Below, piece after piece: positions 52,883-62,243 of a stretch of 64,000 nt of DNA (the stretch's first letter is position 1; every line of letters starts with the position of its first letter). Source of the DNA: Streptomyces venezuelae (GTDB lineage Bacteria; Actinomycetota; Actinomycetes; Streptomycetales; Streptomycetaceae); the NCBI RefSeq assembly GCF_008642335.1, contig NZ_CP029191.1:4092001-4156000 (forward strand), in the 5' to 3' direction. The translations under genes and the position numbers were made by a program. A model generated the notes under the pieces. It was not told the DNA's origin. It saw only the letters and a program-made list of their open reading frames with translations, and made no database searches.

Positions 52883-53803
52883 TTACTCGCCCTGCTCCTC
52901 GGGGTCTTGTCCATCGCTGAACAGGTCGTCCGCATCGGTTGCTGTGGTGGTGCGGTCGAGCCAGCGGTCGAGGGTGGGGACGTCGGTGCAGGTCATGATG
53001 CGTTCGCGGGCGGTGGGGGAGATGGGGACGTCGCGCAGCTCCAGGAAGCGCAGGATTGCTTTGGCTTCGCCCTTGACCTCACCCTTGGCTTCGCCTTCGA
53101 GGAACAGTTCCTCGGCGAGGGTGCCCTGTCCGGGGAAGTAGATATCCGCAGCCATCTTCACCAAGTCCTTCCAGGTGGCTCGGGCCGGAGTGTCGCCCAG
53201 GCCTGCGGCCAGCATTTGCCAGTAGTAGTCGAACGTCTTGCCGTCGCCGGTTGATCCCAGGGCGGTGATCAGTGCCTCCAGTATGGCCTTGTGCTCCGGG
53301 CCACGCGCATGCGTAAACGCGGACAAGGTGGCGAAAGGAAGGTCCTGTGCGGCTTCTTCGGGGTCGATGATCATCGGTACGTTGTCAGGCCCGAGGACCA
53401 GTGGGTGCACGCTGAGGGCGGTCCATCCCTCCACCCCGATCCGGAAGGGGCCGAGCGCCCAGGTCGAGGTGGCCTTGTCCTGGCAGACGACCAGGAGCAG
53501 GGCGGGGATGTGGTACTTCGAGTAGAGGTACGTCAGGTAGTACCCCCAGCTCACCGCCTTCTCCCGGTCCTTGCGCTGCTGGGCTTCTACGACCAGCAGG
53601 AATGCGCGGCCGTTCGGGGCGCTGACCCGGAGCAGGGTGTCGACGCGGCGCTCGATGGGCCGGGTCTCGGTGACGTCCGGCGTGATCACCTCGACGGTCG
53701 GATTCTCGGGGAGTGCCACGCCCAGGAGCCGGAAGACCGGCGTCAGGAGCTCGGGGCGGTCCTGGAAGATCCTGTGCGAGGCCTCGTGTTGCGATGTGAC
53801 CAT
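52883..53803 (-). CDS. Rpn/PD-(D/E)XK transposase-like nuclease family protein
   Basis: 306 residues. Residues 1-140 fit the Rpn/YhgA-like nuclease fold: RRVDTLLRVSAPNGRAFLLVVEAQQRKDREK (about 52-82) contains the D...E-x-Q metal motif. The C-terminal part has the helical run LAEELFLEGEAKGEVKGEAKAILRFLELR, with the GEAKGEVKGEAK repeat common in this family. The Rpn family promotes RecA-independent recombination in E. coli; in Streptomyces these genes occur in several copies. Not attached to inverted repeats, so it is not treated as an insertion sequence. Confidence 0.78.
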   Translation of the reverse strand: MVTSQHEASHRIFQDRPELLTPVFRLLGVALPENPTVEVITPDVTETRPIERRVDTLLRVSAPNGRAFLLVVEAQQRKDREKAVSWGYYLTYLYSKYHIPALLLVVCQDKATSTWALGPFRIGVEGWTALSVHPLVLGPDNVPMIIDPEEAAQDLPFATLSAFTHARGPEHKAILEALITALGSTGDGKTFDYYWQMLAAGLGDTPARATWKDLVKMAADIYFPGQGTLAEELFLEGEAKGEVKGEAKAILRFLELRDVPISPTARERIMTCTDVPTLDRWLDRTTTATDADDLFSDGQDPEEQGE

Positions 53804-53893
53804 GTGAGGAAGCTAGGCGGATCATGGGCCGAGTTTCCCCACTCGGGGAGGGCGATCACTCTTTCGAGTGCGGAGGAAACGTTCCCCTCCGCG

Positions 53894-54093
53894 CTACGGC
53901 TGTTGGCCGGGCGGCTTGCCGGTCCGGAGGGCACGGAGGAGTCCCGCGAAGGTCTCCGGGGCGGTGATCAGTTCGTGGCGTGGTCTTCGCTTTCGCAGAG
54001 GTGGATGTGGGGGCCGGCGGCGGTCAGTTCCACGCAGTCGTTACCCACACCACCGCCGGAGACGGACGACTTCTGCCAGGCGGCGGTGCTCAT
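53894..54093 (-). pseudogene. DUF397 gene broken by a 1-bp frameshift
   Basis: The ATG at 54093 opens MSTAAWQKSSVSGGGVGNDC and continues through CVELTAAGPHIHLCESEDHATN to a TGA at 53968-53970, only 41 residues. Moving one base, the sequence then continues as ELITAPETFAGLLRALRTG and ends KPPGQQP at a TAG (53894-53896), as a full DUF397 tail would. A single missing G near 53972 explains this; sequencing error is possible. The ATG overlaps the stop of the intact DUF397 gene, so this is the third gene of the XRE operon. Confidence 0.72.
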
Positions 54094-54278
54094 CGTTCGC
54101 TCGCCTTGATGGTGCGCAAAAGGCTGGCCAAAGATGCGGGGGTGGTGAGGAGCTTGGCGGTGGGGGTGTCGCTTTCGCGTATGTGGATCTGCGGGCCGGT
54201 GGCGGCTAGCTCCACGCAGTTGTTGCCGTCTCCGCTGCCGGAGAACGATGACTTCTGCCAGTTCTTCGGGGTGGCCAT
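54090..54278 (-). CDS. DUF397 protein
   Basis: 62 residues: MATPKNWQKSSFSGSGDGNN, then CVELAATGPQIHIRESDTPT, then a helical end with LASLLRTIKASER. The WQKSSFSG...NCVE pattern defines DUF397, usually encoded beside an XRE-DUF5753 gene. Such proteins are thought to bind or antagonise their neighbour regulator (WhiJ/BldB-like systems). It lies 8 bp after the XRE gene; a GTG overlapping that gene's stop is an alternative start. Confidence 0.85.
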   Translation of the reverse strand: MATPKNWQKSSFSGSGDGNNCVELAATGPQIHIRESDTPTAKLLTTPASLASLLRTIKASER

Positions 54279-54286
54279 GGCTCGCC

Positions 54287-55138
54287 TCACAACTCCTTGG
54301 TCAGCTGGTGGATGAAGTGTCGCGACTGATCGGGTTCTAGTGACGACCCCTTCACCTTACGGAAAAGCGTTCGAAAGTGGTCCAGTTGAGCCTCGGAATC
54401 GATGAACGCGGTGCCGTGCGGGGCATCTCGCAATACGGTGCCGAGGCGAGTGATCGGCCCGCCGACATGCATCATGGCGCAGCTCGCGCCCGCGAAGTCG
54501 TCCAGGGCGAATGGAATGACGCGCACCGTGACGTGGCTCGCCTCGGACAGGCTCAGGATCTGCTCCAGCTGAGCCCGGAAGGCTTTGCGCCTACTGACCC
54601 TGATGCGTAGGGCTGACTCATGGATGATCGCCTCGTACTCGACGGGGTGCTCTCCTTCGAGAATGGTGCGACGCCTCATCCGATGCTGGACCAGAGTCTC
54701 CAGTTCATCGACGGGGAACTCGGGACGTGTGTATGAGAAGACCGCTTGCGCATAGTCGCTGGTCTGCAAAAGGCCCGGTACATGAAGCAGCTCTACGTCG
54801 TGCCGGTACGTTGCGTGGTGTTCCAACTCGGCGACGTCCAGGAACACCGGAGGGAGTACGCCCCGGTACTCCTCCCACCAGCCGCGGGTGCGGTCGGTCG
54901 CCATGGCCGTCAGGGCGCCAATGAGGATCTCGTCCGTGCATGCGTAGTGCGCTGCCAGGCGGCGCAGGCGTACTTCGCTCACGCCTGACAGTCCGGACTC
55001 GATGTGGGTCATCTGCGAGGCGTTCACCCCGAGAAGCGCGGCCGCGTCCCGTGCCGTCATGCCCGCAGCCTCGCGCAACTTGCGCAGCTCGGCGCCCAGG
55101 CGCAGTTGCCGGGCGGTGGGGTGGGACCGCAATGCCAT
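54287..55138 (-). CDS. XRE-family regulator with DUF5753 (WhiJ-like)
   Basis: 283 residues. Helix-turn-helix about 13-68 (RLGAELRKLREAAGMTARDAAALLGVNASQMTHIESG read in two parts) and the DUF5753 domain (about 95-270) with ELHHATYRHDVELLHVPGLLQT-like and DDFAGASCAMMH segments. ATG 55138 has GGAGGAG. With DUF397 partner genes after it and an ATPase-type anti-sigma protein divergent from it, it forms the typical Streptomyces WhiJ-like module that affects development. Confidence 0.88.
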   Translation of the reverse strand: MALRSHPTARQLRLGAELRKLREAAGMTARDAAALLGVNASQMTHIESGLSGVSEVRLRRLAAHYACTDEILIGALTAMATDRTRGWWEEYRGVLPPVFLDVAELEHHATYRHDVELLHVPGLLQTSDYAQAVFSYTRPEFPVDELETLVQHRMRRRTILEGEHPVEYEAIIHESALRIRVSRRKAFRAQLEQILSLSEASHVTVRVIPFALDDFAGASCAMMHVGGPITRLGTVLRDAPHGTAFIDSEAQLDHFRTLFRKVKGSSLEPDQSRHFIHQLTKEL

Positions 55139-55371
55139 CGCGTCTCCTCCGTGCAACTGACCTGCTGGAGTGCCTCGTTCGGGTGCCAGATTACGGCAAT
55201 GGCTTGCGGCACCTAAATATTGAGGTCTACCGTCGGTGACGCGTCGCACACGCTGCGAGAACCGGGACCCCGGAAGCGCACCACCCCGTCATGCCATGAC
55301 GAGGGTGCCACTGCCACCGCCCAGAGCCCGCCGCGCCCGGTAACTCCCCCCCTGACCACAGGAGTTCTCGC

Positions 55372-55776
55372 ATGCCTGGAAGCGAAAGCGAACCCTGGGA
55401 GTACACCCTGTACATCCCCCACGACCTGCGCGCCGTCACGATCTGCCGTCGTTCCCTCCGTCTCATCCTCGCCCTGCACTGCCTGCCGCAACTCATCGAT
55501 ATGGCCGAGCTGTTGGCTACAGAGCTCGTGTCCAACGCCGTGCGGCACACGAAGGGCCCCGCCGCACTCCGCGTCCGATACGCCGGCGGGGTCCTGCGGA
55601 TCGGGGCGTGGGACGCGGACCCGACGCCGCCCGCCCCGCCCCCACGCATCGCCGACGCGGGGGCCGAGCAGGGGCGCGGGCTCGACCTCGTGCGGGCTTG
55701 TGCCGACGGGTGGGGCTGGTATCCCGTCGCCACCGACTCCGGCAAGTACGTCTGGTGCGAACTCGGCGTCGCGTAG
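55372..55776 (+). CDS. ATP-binding anti-sigma-factor-like protein (HATPase_c_2)
   Basis: 134 residues of the GHKL/HATPase_c_2 type (SpoIIAB/RsbW-like serine kinase): the N-box segment MAELLATELVSNAVRHTKGP (E...N at about 50-55) and the glycine-rich GRGLDLVRACADGWGW near 100-116. Such stand-alone domains commonly accompany XRE-DUF5753/DUF397 pairs in Streptomyces. The 233-bp gap to the divergent XRE gene contains no other gene. Cytosolic; partner unknown. Confidence 0.85.
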   Translation: MPGSESEPWEYTLYIPHDLRAVTICRRSLRLILALHCLPQLIDMAELLATELVSNAVRHTKGPAALRVRYAGGVLRIGAWDADPTPPAPPPRIADAGAEQGRGLDLVRACADGWGWYPVATDSGKYVWCELGVA

Positions 55777-55828
55777 CTCGGACCTCGTAATGTGGATGGC
55801 GTACCTGAGTCGGGCGGAGGCCAGCGTG

Positions 55829-56368
55829 ATGAAGAAGGACCAGCTCATCGAGATGTGGCACGAGCTTGAGGTGCCGGATGGTCTGCACGTCGAGCTGCTC
55901 GACGGTGAGCTCGTGATGCAGGCCAACCCCGGACACCTGCACGACTTGCCCGGGCGGAGCCTCGTGCGGCACACCCCCGACCCCTTCGAGGCCTGGTCGG
56001 AGCGAGGGGTTCTGGTGGCCGACGACTATCGGCCCCGTGCGGATGCCGTGATCATCCGCAGCGAGGACCGGCCGGGCGATGACGCGGAGTCCGACTGGCC
56101 CGCGCAGATCCTGCTCGCCGTGGTCGAGACCGTCTCCACGACGCGTACGGCGATCAAGCGGGACTGGGACGACAAACGGGAGCGGTATGCGGGCGTCGGC
56201 ATTCCGGTGTATCTGATCGTCGATCCGAACGATGCCACGTGGCATCTGCTGGAGCTCGACGGCAGGCATTACGTCGAGACGGGCAAGGGGATCTTCGGCC
56301 AGCCCATCACCCTGCCGGACCCGATGGGGTTCACGGTGCAGACGTCCGGCTGGCATCCGTACGGGTAA
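55829..56368 (+). CDS. Uma2-family (DUF820) protein, second copy
   Basis: 179 residues starting MKKDQLIEMWHELEVPDGLH after GGCGGAGG. Nuclease-fold core: DDYRPRADAVII and LLAVVETVSTTRTAIKRDWDDKRERYAGVGIPVYLIVD (read with breaks), with the usual E of AVVE-x-V-S and following Lys. Compared with the copy at 37024, EVVSP is replaced by ETVST. Unknown function. It follows the ATPase gene by 52 bp and may be part of the same unit. Confidence 0.75.
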   Translation: MKKDQLIEMWHELEVPDGLHVELLDGELVMQANPGHLHDLPGRSLVRHTPDPFEAWSERGVLVADDYRPRADAVIIRSEDRPGDDAESDWPAQILLAVVETVSTTRTAIKRDWDDKRERYAGVGIPVYLIVDPNDATWHLLELDGRHYVETGKGIFGQPITLPDPMGFTVQTSGWHPYG

Positions 56369-56463
56369 GGGGATGCCGCCTCGGTGTGACGGCGGGGCGT
56401 ACGCCCGTGGGGCCGGGAACCCGTGCGGTTCTCCGGCCCCTCGTCGTACGTGCGTGTCAGCGC

Positions 56464-58086
56464 TTACGCGTCCTTCTTCGGCTCCTCCAGGCGGGGGAAC
56501 AGGACCGCGCCCTTCGTGACCGTCGCGCCCGCGGGCAGCGTGCCCCACGTCGCGGCCGCGCGGACGTCCTGGTCGGCGAGGGCGCCCAGGAGCGGCTCCG
56601 CGCCGAGGGAGTCCCAGAGCTTCTGGGAGGTGTCGGGCATGATCGGGTTGAGGAGGACCGCCACCGCGCGGAGGGACTCCGCCGCCGTGTAGAGGATCGT
56701 CGCCAGGCGGGCCCGGCCCGCCTCGGAGTCGTCCTTCGCGACCTTCCACGGCTCCTGCTCCGTGATGTAGCCGTTGACCTGCTTCACGAAGTCGAAGATC
56801 GCCAGGATGCCGCCCTGGAAGTCCAGCTCCTCGCCGATCGCGCGGTCGGCGGTCGCGACGGCCTTGGCGAGGCCGTCCTGGACCGCCTGCTCGGCGTCGC
56901 CGGACGCCGTCGCCGCGGGCAGCTCGCCGCCGAAGTACTTGCCGATCATGGCGGCGACGCGGGACGCGAGGTTGCCGTAGTCGTTCGCCAGCTCGCTCGT
57001 GTAGCGGGCCGAGAAGTCCTCCCACGAGAACGAGCCGTCGCTGCCGAACGCGATCGCGCGCAGGAAGTACCAGCGGTACGCGTCCACACCGAAGTGCGAC
57101 GTGAGGTCCTGGGGCTTGATGCCGGTCAGGTTCGACTTCGACATCTTCTCGCCGCCGACCATCAGCCAGCCGTTCGCGGCGACCTTGCCGGGGACCGGGA
57201 GACCCTGGGCCAGGAGCATCGCGGGCCAGATCACCGCGTGGAAGCGGAGGATGTCCTTGCCGACGAGGTGCACGTTCGCGGGGAACGTCGAGGCGAACTT
57301 CTCCTCGTTCGCGCCGTAGCCCACGGCCGTCGCGTAGTTCAGGAGCGCGTCGATCCAGACGTAGATGACGTGCTTGTCGTCCCAGGGGACCTTCACGCCC
57401 CAGTCGAACGTCGACCGGGAGATGGAGAGGTCCTGGAGGCCCTGCCGGACGAAGTTCACCACCTCGTTGCGCGCGGACTCCGGCTGGATGAAGTCCGGGT
57501 TGGCCTCGTACAGGGCGAGGAGCTTGTCGGTGTACTCGCTCAGCTTGAAGAAGTAGTTCTCCTCCTTGAGGAGCTCCACCGGCTTCTTGTGGATCGGGCA
57601 CAGCTTCGTGCCGTCCTCGGCCTCGATGAGGTCGCCGGGGAGCTTGTACTCCTCGCAGCCCACGCAGTACGGGCCCTCATAGCCGCCCTTGTAGATCTCG
57701 CCCTTGTCGTAGAGATCCTGGACGAACTCCTGCACGCGGTCGGTGTGACGCTTCTCCGTGGTGCGGATGAAATCGTCGTTCGCGATGTTCAGGTGCTCCC
57801 AGAGGGGCTTCCAGGCCTCGGTGACGAGCTTGTCGCACCACTCCTGGGGGGTGACGTCGTTCGCCTCGGCCGTGCGCATGATCTTCTGACCGTGCTCGTC
57901 CGTGCCGGTGAGGTACCACACCTTCTCGCCGCGCTGACGGTGCCAGCGCGTGAGCACGTCCCCTGCAACGGTCGTGTAGGCGTGGCCCAGGTGAGGAGCG
58001 TCGTTTACGTAGTAGATGGGGGTCGAGACGTAGAACGCCTTCGCGTTCTCGTTCGCTCCCTGCTTCTCGGATCCAGTGGCCGCCAT
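56464..58086 (-). CDS. metG: Methionyl-tRNA synthetase
   Basis: 540 residues of the class I MetRS: HLGH (32-35) as HIGH motif, a connective peptide with C141, C144, C163 (one zinc-knuckle pattern), and KMSKS (314-318). C-terminal anticodon-binding helices follow; no EMAP-like tRNA-binding extension is present, as in other actinobacterial MetRS. Charges initiator and elongator tRNA-Met. ATG 58086 (MAATGSEKQG) is preferred to an upstream ATG lacking support. Essential single-copy gene by family. Confidence 0.97.
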   Translation of the reverse strand: MAATGSEKQGANENAKAFYVSTPIYYVNDAPHLGHAYTTVAGDVLTRWHRQRGEKVWYLTGTDEHGQKIMRTAEANDVTPQEWCDKLVTEAWKPLWEHLNIANDDFIRTTEKRHTDRVQEFVQDLYDKGEIYKGGYEGPYCVGCEEYKLPGDLIEAEDGTKLCPIHKKPVELLKEENYFFKLSEYTDKLLALYEANPDFIQPESARNEVVNFVRQGLQDLSISRSTFDWGVKVPWDDKHVIYVWIDALLNYATAVGYGANEEKFASTFPANVHLVGKDILRFHAVIWPAMLLAQGLPVPGKVAANGWLMVGGEKMSKSNLTGIKPQDLTSHFGVDAYRWYFLRAIAFGSDGSFSWEDFSARYTSELANDYGNLASRVAAMIGKYFGGELPAATASGDAEQAVQDGLAKAVATADRAIGEELDFQGGILAIFDFVKQVNGYITEQEPWKVAKDDSEAGRARLATILYTAAESLRAVAVLLNPIMPDTSQKLWDSLGAEPLLGALADQDVRAAATWGTLPAGATVTKGAVLFPRLEEPKKDA

Positions 58087-58222
58087 GGTCGAAATCCTAA
58101 CGGCCCCGTGAAGATCCACTCACCTCGATTCCAGGGGGTGGACCGGGGGCTTCCGGTGCGGCCGGTGGGTTCCGGTACGGCCGGTGGCTCTCGGTGCGCC
58201 CCCTGGAGTGGGGTACGCCGGG

Positions 58223-59767
58223 TTACGGGCGCCAGGACGCCAGCAGGCCCTCGTACAGCTCCTTGTCCGTGAGCTCGCGCGGGGTCGGGCCCGCGTGGAA
58301 GAACGCCGCGTTGTCCGCCTTGAGCTTGCGGAGGTAGTCGAAGCCCTTCGCGTCGTGGTCGCCGAACGCGACGAACTGGAAGAAGAGGGGGTGCGCGGCG
58401 GCGTCCGCCAGCGCCTGCGTCGCCACGCCCTTCACGTCCGGGGGGCCGTCCGTCTGGAAGACGACCAGGGCCGGCTCGCCCTTGTGGTCCGACTTCTCGT
58501 AGTGGGCGACGACCTCTTCGATCGCGCGGTGGTAGCTGGTGCGGCCCATGCGGCCCGCGGCGGCGTGCAGCTCGTCGATGCGGTTCTCGTGCTCGGAGAG
58601 TGTGAGGGTGCCGGTGCCGTCGATCTCCGTGGAGAAGAAGACGACGTGGACGGTGGCGTCCGGGTCCGTGTGGGCGGCGAGGGCGAGGACCTGTTCGCCG
58701 AGGCTCTGGGCGGAGCCGTCCTTGTAGTACGGGCGCATGGAGCCGGAGCGGTCGAGGACCAGGTAGACCTGGGCTCGGGTTCCTGTGAGGTCGTGCTTTT
58801 TCAGGGCGGTGCCTGCGGCTCGGTAGGCGGTGGCGAGGGCGGGGGCCTTTGATCGCACCTTTGCCGCGGAGACGGCGGGCTTTCCGTTCCCCGGGGTTCG
58901 GTTACCGTCGCCCTCCGGGGCGGGCTCAGCCTGCGGCTCGGACTCGTCCGTGGTCGTGACCTCAGCCTGCGGCTCGGGCTTGTCCGTGGTCGTGACCTCA
59001 GCCTGCGGCTCGGGCTTGGCCTCCTGAGCGCCCTCTTCGTCGGTGCCCTGCACCGGGGGCTGTGCCCACCCGTCCCGCCCAGCGGGACGATTGCCCACAG
59101 CAGTGGCGGCCTCGGTCTCGGTGCTGTCAGCCTGCGGCTCCGCCGGGGACTCGGCGGTGGCGGCTTCGGTCTCGGTGCTGTCAGCCTTCGGCTCCGCCGG
59201 GGACTCGGCGGTGGCGGCTTCGGGCTCGGTGCTGTCAGCCTTCGGCTCCGCCGGGGACTCGGCGGTGGCGGCCTCGGGCTCGGTGCTGTCAGCCTGCGGC
59301 TCCGCCGGGGGCTCGGCGGGGGCGGTCTCCGTCTCGGTGGCGTCAGCCTTCGGCTCTGCCTCGGGGGCGGCGGGAGCGGCTTCGGTCTCTGTGGCGTCAG
59401 CCTTCGGTTCCGCCTCGGCGGCGATCTCGGCCTCCGCCTTCGGCTCCGGCTTCGGTTCGCGGGAAGGGGGCGGGACCGTGACGTTGTCGAAGGCTGCGGC
59501 TACCAAGTCGTCCACCGTGGGGGTGGGCTCCTTGCTGGGGGAGGGGAGCTTGGCCTTCGGGGGCGGGGTCGGCTCCGGGGAGGGGGACGGGACCGTCACC
59601 GTGACCGGGGCGGCCGTATCCGGCTCCGGGGCGGGAGCGGACGTAGAGGTGGAGGTAGAAGCCGGGCCCTGGTCGGTACCCGTCGCACGCTCGGGCTCCC
59701 GTGCCTCCGGAACGCTCTCCTTGCGTGACCGTCCGAACGCGTTCCGCAGGCGGTTCAGAATGCCCAT
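58223..59767 (-). CDS. VWA-domain protein with long repetitive acidic linker
   Basis: 514 residues. A basic N-terminal stretch ([16 protein letters not shown]), then a 280-residue Ala/Glu/Pro/Thr low-complexity region with 18-residue tandem repeats (123-212, plus a partial sixth copy) and a second 10-residue repeat ([10 protein letters not shown]), and a C-terminal von Willebrand A domain (about 318-514) with the metal site DRSGS (339-343), T-x-S like SSxxR region and DGPPD. The VWA part resembles the TerF/TerY-type tellurium-resistance VWA. No signal peptide, so cytoplasmic. Function unknown. Confidence 0.82.
   Translation of the reverse strand: MGILNRLRNAFGRSRKESVPEAREPERATGTDQGPASTSTSTSAPAPEPDTAAPVTVTVPSPSPEPTPPPKAKLPSPSKEPTPTVDDLVAAAFDNVTVPPPSREPKPEPKAEAEIAAEAEPKADATETEAAPAAPEAEPKADATETETAPAEPPAEPQADSTEPEAATAESPAEPKADSTEPEAATAESPAEPKADSTETEAATAESPAEPQADSTETEAATAVGNRPAGRDGWAQPPVQGTDEEGAQEAKPEPQAEVTTTDKPEPQAEVTTTDESEPQAEPAPEGDGNRTPGNGKPAVSAAKVRSKAPALATAYRAAGTALKKHDLTGTRAQVYLVLDRSGSMRPYYKDGSAQSLGEQVLALAAHTDPDATVHVVFFSTEIDGTGTLTLSEHENRIDELHAAAGRMGRTSYHRAIEEVVAHYEKSDHKGEPALVVFQTDGPPDVKGVATQALADAAAHPLFFQFVAFGDHDAKGFDYLRKLKADNAAFFHAGPTPRELTDKELYEGLLASWRP
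59132..59401 (-). repeat. Five 54-bp tandem repeats within the VWA gene
   Basis: Each 54-bp unit encodes an 18-residue unit of the type [18 protein letters not shown]. Five full units plus a partial sixth (to about 59096) lie head to tail; the two units at the 59401 end ([18 protein letters not shown] and [18 protein letters not shown]) diverge most. Units are a multiple of 3, so copy-number change would keep the frame. Confidence 0.85.
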
Positions 59768-60054
59768 GTGCGCAACCCTTCGCGTGAGTTGATTCCGAAA
59801 ATCCCTGGCCAGGGCGGACACGTAAGGTTAGCCGCCGTAGTACGCGATCTTGGGCAGGGTCGGCACTCGTCACCCGGGCGAGGTCACCCGCGCGACCACC
59901 CACGGGCGTCACGCTCACCGGCCGCGCCGCGAACCCACACCGCAACTCCCTCCCATGCGCCACGGATTCACCCTCCGTTCACCCGCAGGCCGCCGCCGTG
60001 CCGAACCCCGCGCCTAGCCTCACGGCGGAATCAAGCCACAACGACGGAGGACCC

Positions 60055-62151
60055 GTGCCCAAGCTGCTGCCGATCATCACCTCGCATCAGGGGAGCGGCG
60101 GCCGTTCCGCCCTGACCTGCCGGTTCCGTTGCGGTGACGCCTGCTTCGGCGAGGTGCCCAACACCAGCGACAACGCGTACGTCGGCGACGTCATCGCCGG
60201 TGCGCTCAGCCGCCGTTCGATGATGCGCGCCGCCGCCGTCGTGACCGTCGCCACCGCCGCGGGTGGCGCGGTCCTCGCCGGGCCGGGGGCGGGCGAGGCC
60301 GTTGCCGCCGTACCCGTCACGAACCAAGCCAAGGGCCGCAAGCACAAGGGGGCCCGCGGGCTCCGCTTCGACCCCGTCGCCCCCAACACCGCCGACACCG
60401 TCACCGTCCCCGACGGGTACGAGCAGAACGTCGTCATACGGTGGGGCGAGCCCATCCTCCGCGGCGCGCCCGCCTTCGACGCCGACAAGCAGAGCGCCAA
60501 GGCGCAGGCCGGGCAGTTCGGGTACAACAACGACTTCCTCAGCCTGCTGCCGCTCCGGCGCGAGCACGGCCGGCAGGTCCTCGTCGCCAACCACGAGTAC
60601 ACGGACGAGATTCTGATGTTCAAGGGGTACGACCCCGCGAACCCCACCCGCGAGCAGGTCGAGATCGCCTGGGCCGCGCACGGTCTGTCCGTGGTCGTCG
60701 TGGAGGGGGAGAGGAGGAGCGGCGCGCTGCGGGCCGTTTCCCGGCATCACCTCAATCGGCGGCTCACCGCCACCAGCCCGTTCCGGCTCTCCGGGCCCGT
60801 CGCCGGGAGCGAGCTCGTCCGGACCAAGGCCGACCCGCGCGGCACCACCGTCCTCGGCACCCTCAACAACTGCTCGGGCGGCACCACCCCGTGGGGCACG
60901 ACCCTGCACGGCGAGGAGAACTTCAACCAGTACTTCGGCAACGCGGACAAGGTCACCGACCCGACCACCGTCGCCCGCCTCAAGCGGTACGGCGTGACCG
61001 GTGCCGCCTCCGAGCGCAAGTGGGAGCGGTTCGACCGCCGCTTCGACCTCGCGCAGGAGCCCAACGAGGCCAACCGCTTCGGCTGGGTCGTCGAACTCGA
61101 CCCGTACGACCCGGACTCGACCCCGCGCAAGCGCACCGCGCTCGGCCGCTTCAAGCACGAGGCCGCGCAGCCGCGCCTCACGCACGACGGCCGCCCCGTG
61201 GTCTACATGGGTGACGACGAGAAGTTCGACTACTTCTACAAGTTCGTCAGCAGCAAGCGCATGGCCAAGGGCACGTCCCGCGCCGCGCACGAGCACAACC
61301 TGAGCCTGCTCGACGAGGGGACGCTCTACGTCGCCAAGCTGACCGGTGACTCGCCCGCCGACGAGATCGACGGGAAGGGGACGCTGCCGGAGGACGGCGA
61401 GTTCGACGGCAGCGGGACGTGGATTCCGCTCGCCACCGCCGGGCCCGGCGGCAAGGCCGTCAGCCACGTCGACGGCATGACCGCCGAGGAGGTGTACGTC
61501 TTCACGCGCCTCGCCGGCGACAAGGTGGGCGCCACGAAGATGGACCGGCCCGAGGACATCGAGCCGTCGCCCCACACCGGCAAGGTGTATGTCGCGCTCA
61601 CCAACAACTCCGACCGGGGCAAGGCGGGCAAGGCCGGTGCCGACGAGGCCAACCCGCGCAACCTCAACAAGCACGGGCAGATCCTGGAGCTGACCGAGCG
61701 CCGCAACCGCGCGGACGCGACCTCCTTCGGCTGGTCGCTGTTCCTCGTCGCCGGTGACCCGAACGACCCGGCCACGTACTTCGCGGGCTTCCCCAAGGAG
61801 CGGGTCTCCCCGATCTCCTGCCCGGACAACGTCGCCTTCGACCCGCACGGCAACCTGTGGATCTCCACCGACGGCAACCAACTCGGCTCGCACGACGGCC
61901 TGTTCGGTGTGGCCACGCGCGGCGACCGGCGCGGTGAGCTCAAGCAGTTCCTGACGATGCCGACCGGCGCCGAGACGTGCGGGCCGCTCGTCCAGGACCG
62001 GCGCGTGCTCGTCTCCGTGCAGCACCCGGGCGAAATCGACGGCGCGTCCGTGGAGAAGCCGGCGAGCGCCTGGCCCGACGGCCCCGGCAAGATCGTCCGC
62101 CCATCGGTCGTCTCGGTGTGGCGTGAGGACGGCTGCGACATCGGCGTCTGA
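60055..62151 (+). CDS. PhoX-family phosphatase, Tat-exported
   Basis: 698 residues, GTG after CGGAGGA. The twin-arginine motif SRRSMM (52-57) is followed by a hydrophobic stretch and Ala-rich cleavage region, so it is exported folded. The catalytic part has the PhoX signature NCSGGTTPWGTTLHGEENFN with Ca/Fe-binding residues, plus DNVAFDPHGNLWISTDGN (near 600). PhoX enzymes are calcium-dependent alkaline phosphatases releasing phosphate outside the cell. The 50-residue N-terminal lead before the Tat motif, with a CxxxCxxxC pattern, is longer than usual. Confidence 0.88.
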   Translation: MPKLLPIITSHQGSGGRSALTCRFRCGDACFGEVPNTSDNAYVGDVIAGALSRRSMMRAAAVVTVATAAGGAVLAGPGAGEAVAAVPVTNQAKGRKHKGARGLRFDPVAPNTADTVTVPDGYEQNVVIRWGEPILRGAPAFDADKQSAKAQAGQFGYNNDFLSLLPLRREHGRQVLVANHEYTDEILMFKGYDPANPTREQVEIAWAAHGLSVVVVEGERRSGALRAVSRHHLNRRLTATSPFRLSGPVAGSELVRTKADPRGTTVLGTLNNCSGGTTPWGTTLHGEENFNQYFGNADKVTDPTTVARLKRYGVTGAASERKWERFDRRFDLAQEPNEANRFGWVVELDPYDPDSTPRKRTALGRFKHEAAQPRLTHDGRPVVYMGDDEKFDYFYKFVSSKRMAKGTSRAAHEHNLSLLDEGTLYVAKLTGDSPADEIDGKGTLPEDGEFDGSGTWIPLATAGPGGKAVSHVDGMTAEEVYVFTRLAGDKVGATKMDRPEDIEPSPHTGKVYVALTNNSDRGKAGKAGADEANPRNLNKHGQILELTERRNRADATSFGWSLFLVAGDPNDPATYFAGFPKERVSPISCPDNVAFDPHGNLWISTDGNQLGSHDGLFGVATRGDRRGELKQFLTMPTGAETCGPLVQDRRVLVSVQHPGEIDGASVEKPASAWPDGPGKIVRPSVVSVWREDGCDIGV

Positions 62152-62169
62152 CCCGTAGGGCTATGTGAA

Positions 62170-62199
62170 TGGGGCACTCCGCTTGCGCGGGGTGCCCCA
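62170..62199. terminator. Hairpin terminator between PhoX and wall-protein genes
   Basis: TGGGGCACTCCGC (62170-62182) pairs with 62187-62199 around TTGC with one T-G pair. It lies between converging genes and can serve both. Confidence 0.85.
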
Positions 62200-62243
62200 T
62201 CCGTCGTGCTGCTCGTACTGCTGGTGCTGCCGTCAGATCACAC

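Noticed and set aside
52883..53803. Rpn-like gene as a mobile element
   Set aside because: No inverted or direct repeats at its ends; the family is now seen as a nuclease, not a typical transposase.
58140..58200. Repeated CCGGTNCGGCCGGTGG motif after metG
   Set aside because: Only two short copies in GC-rich DNA; no symmetry to suggest a site beyond chance.
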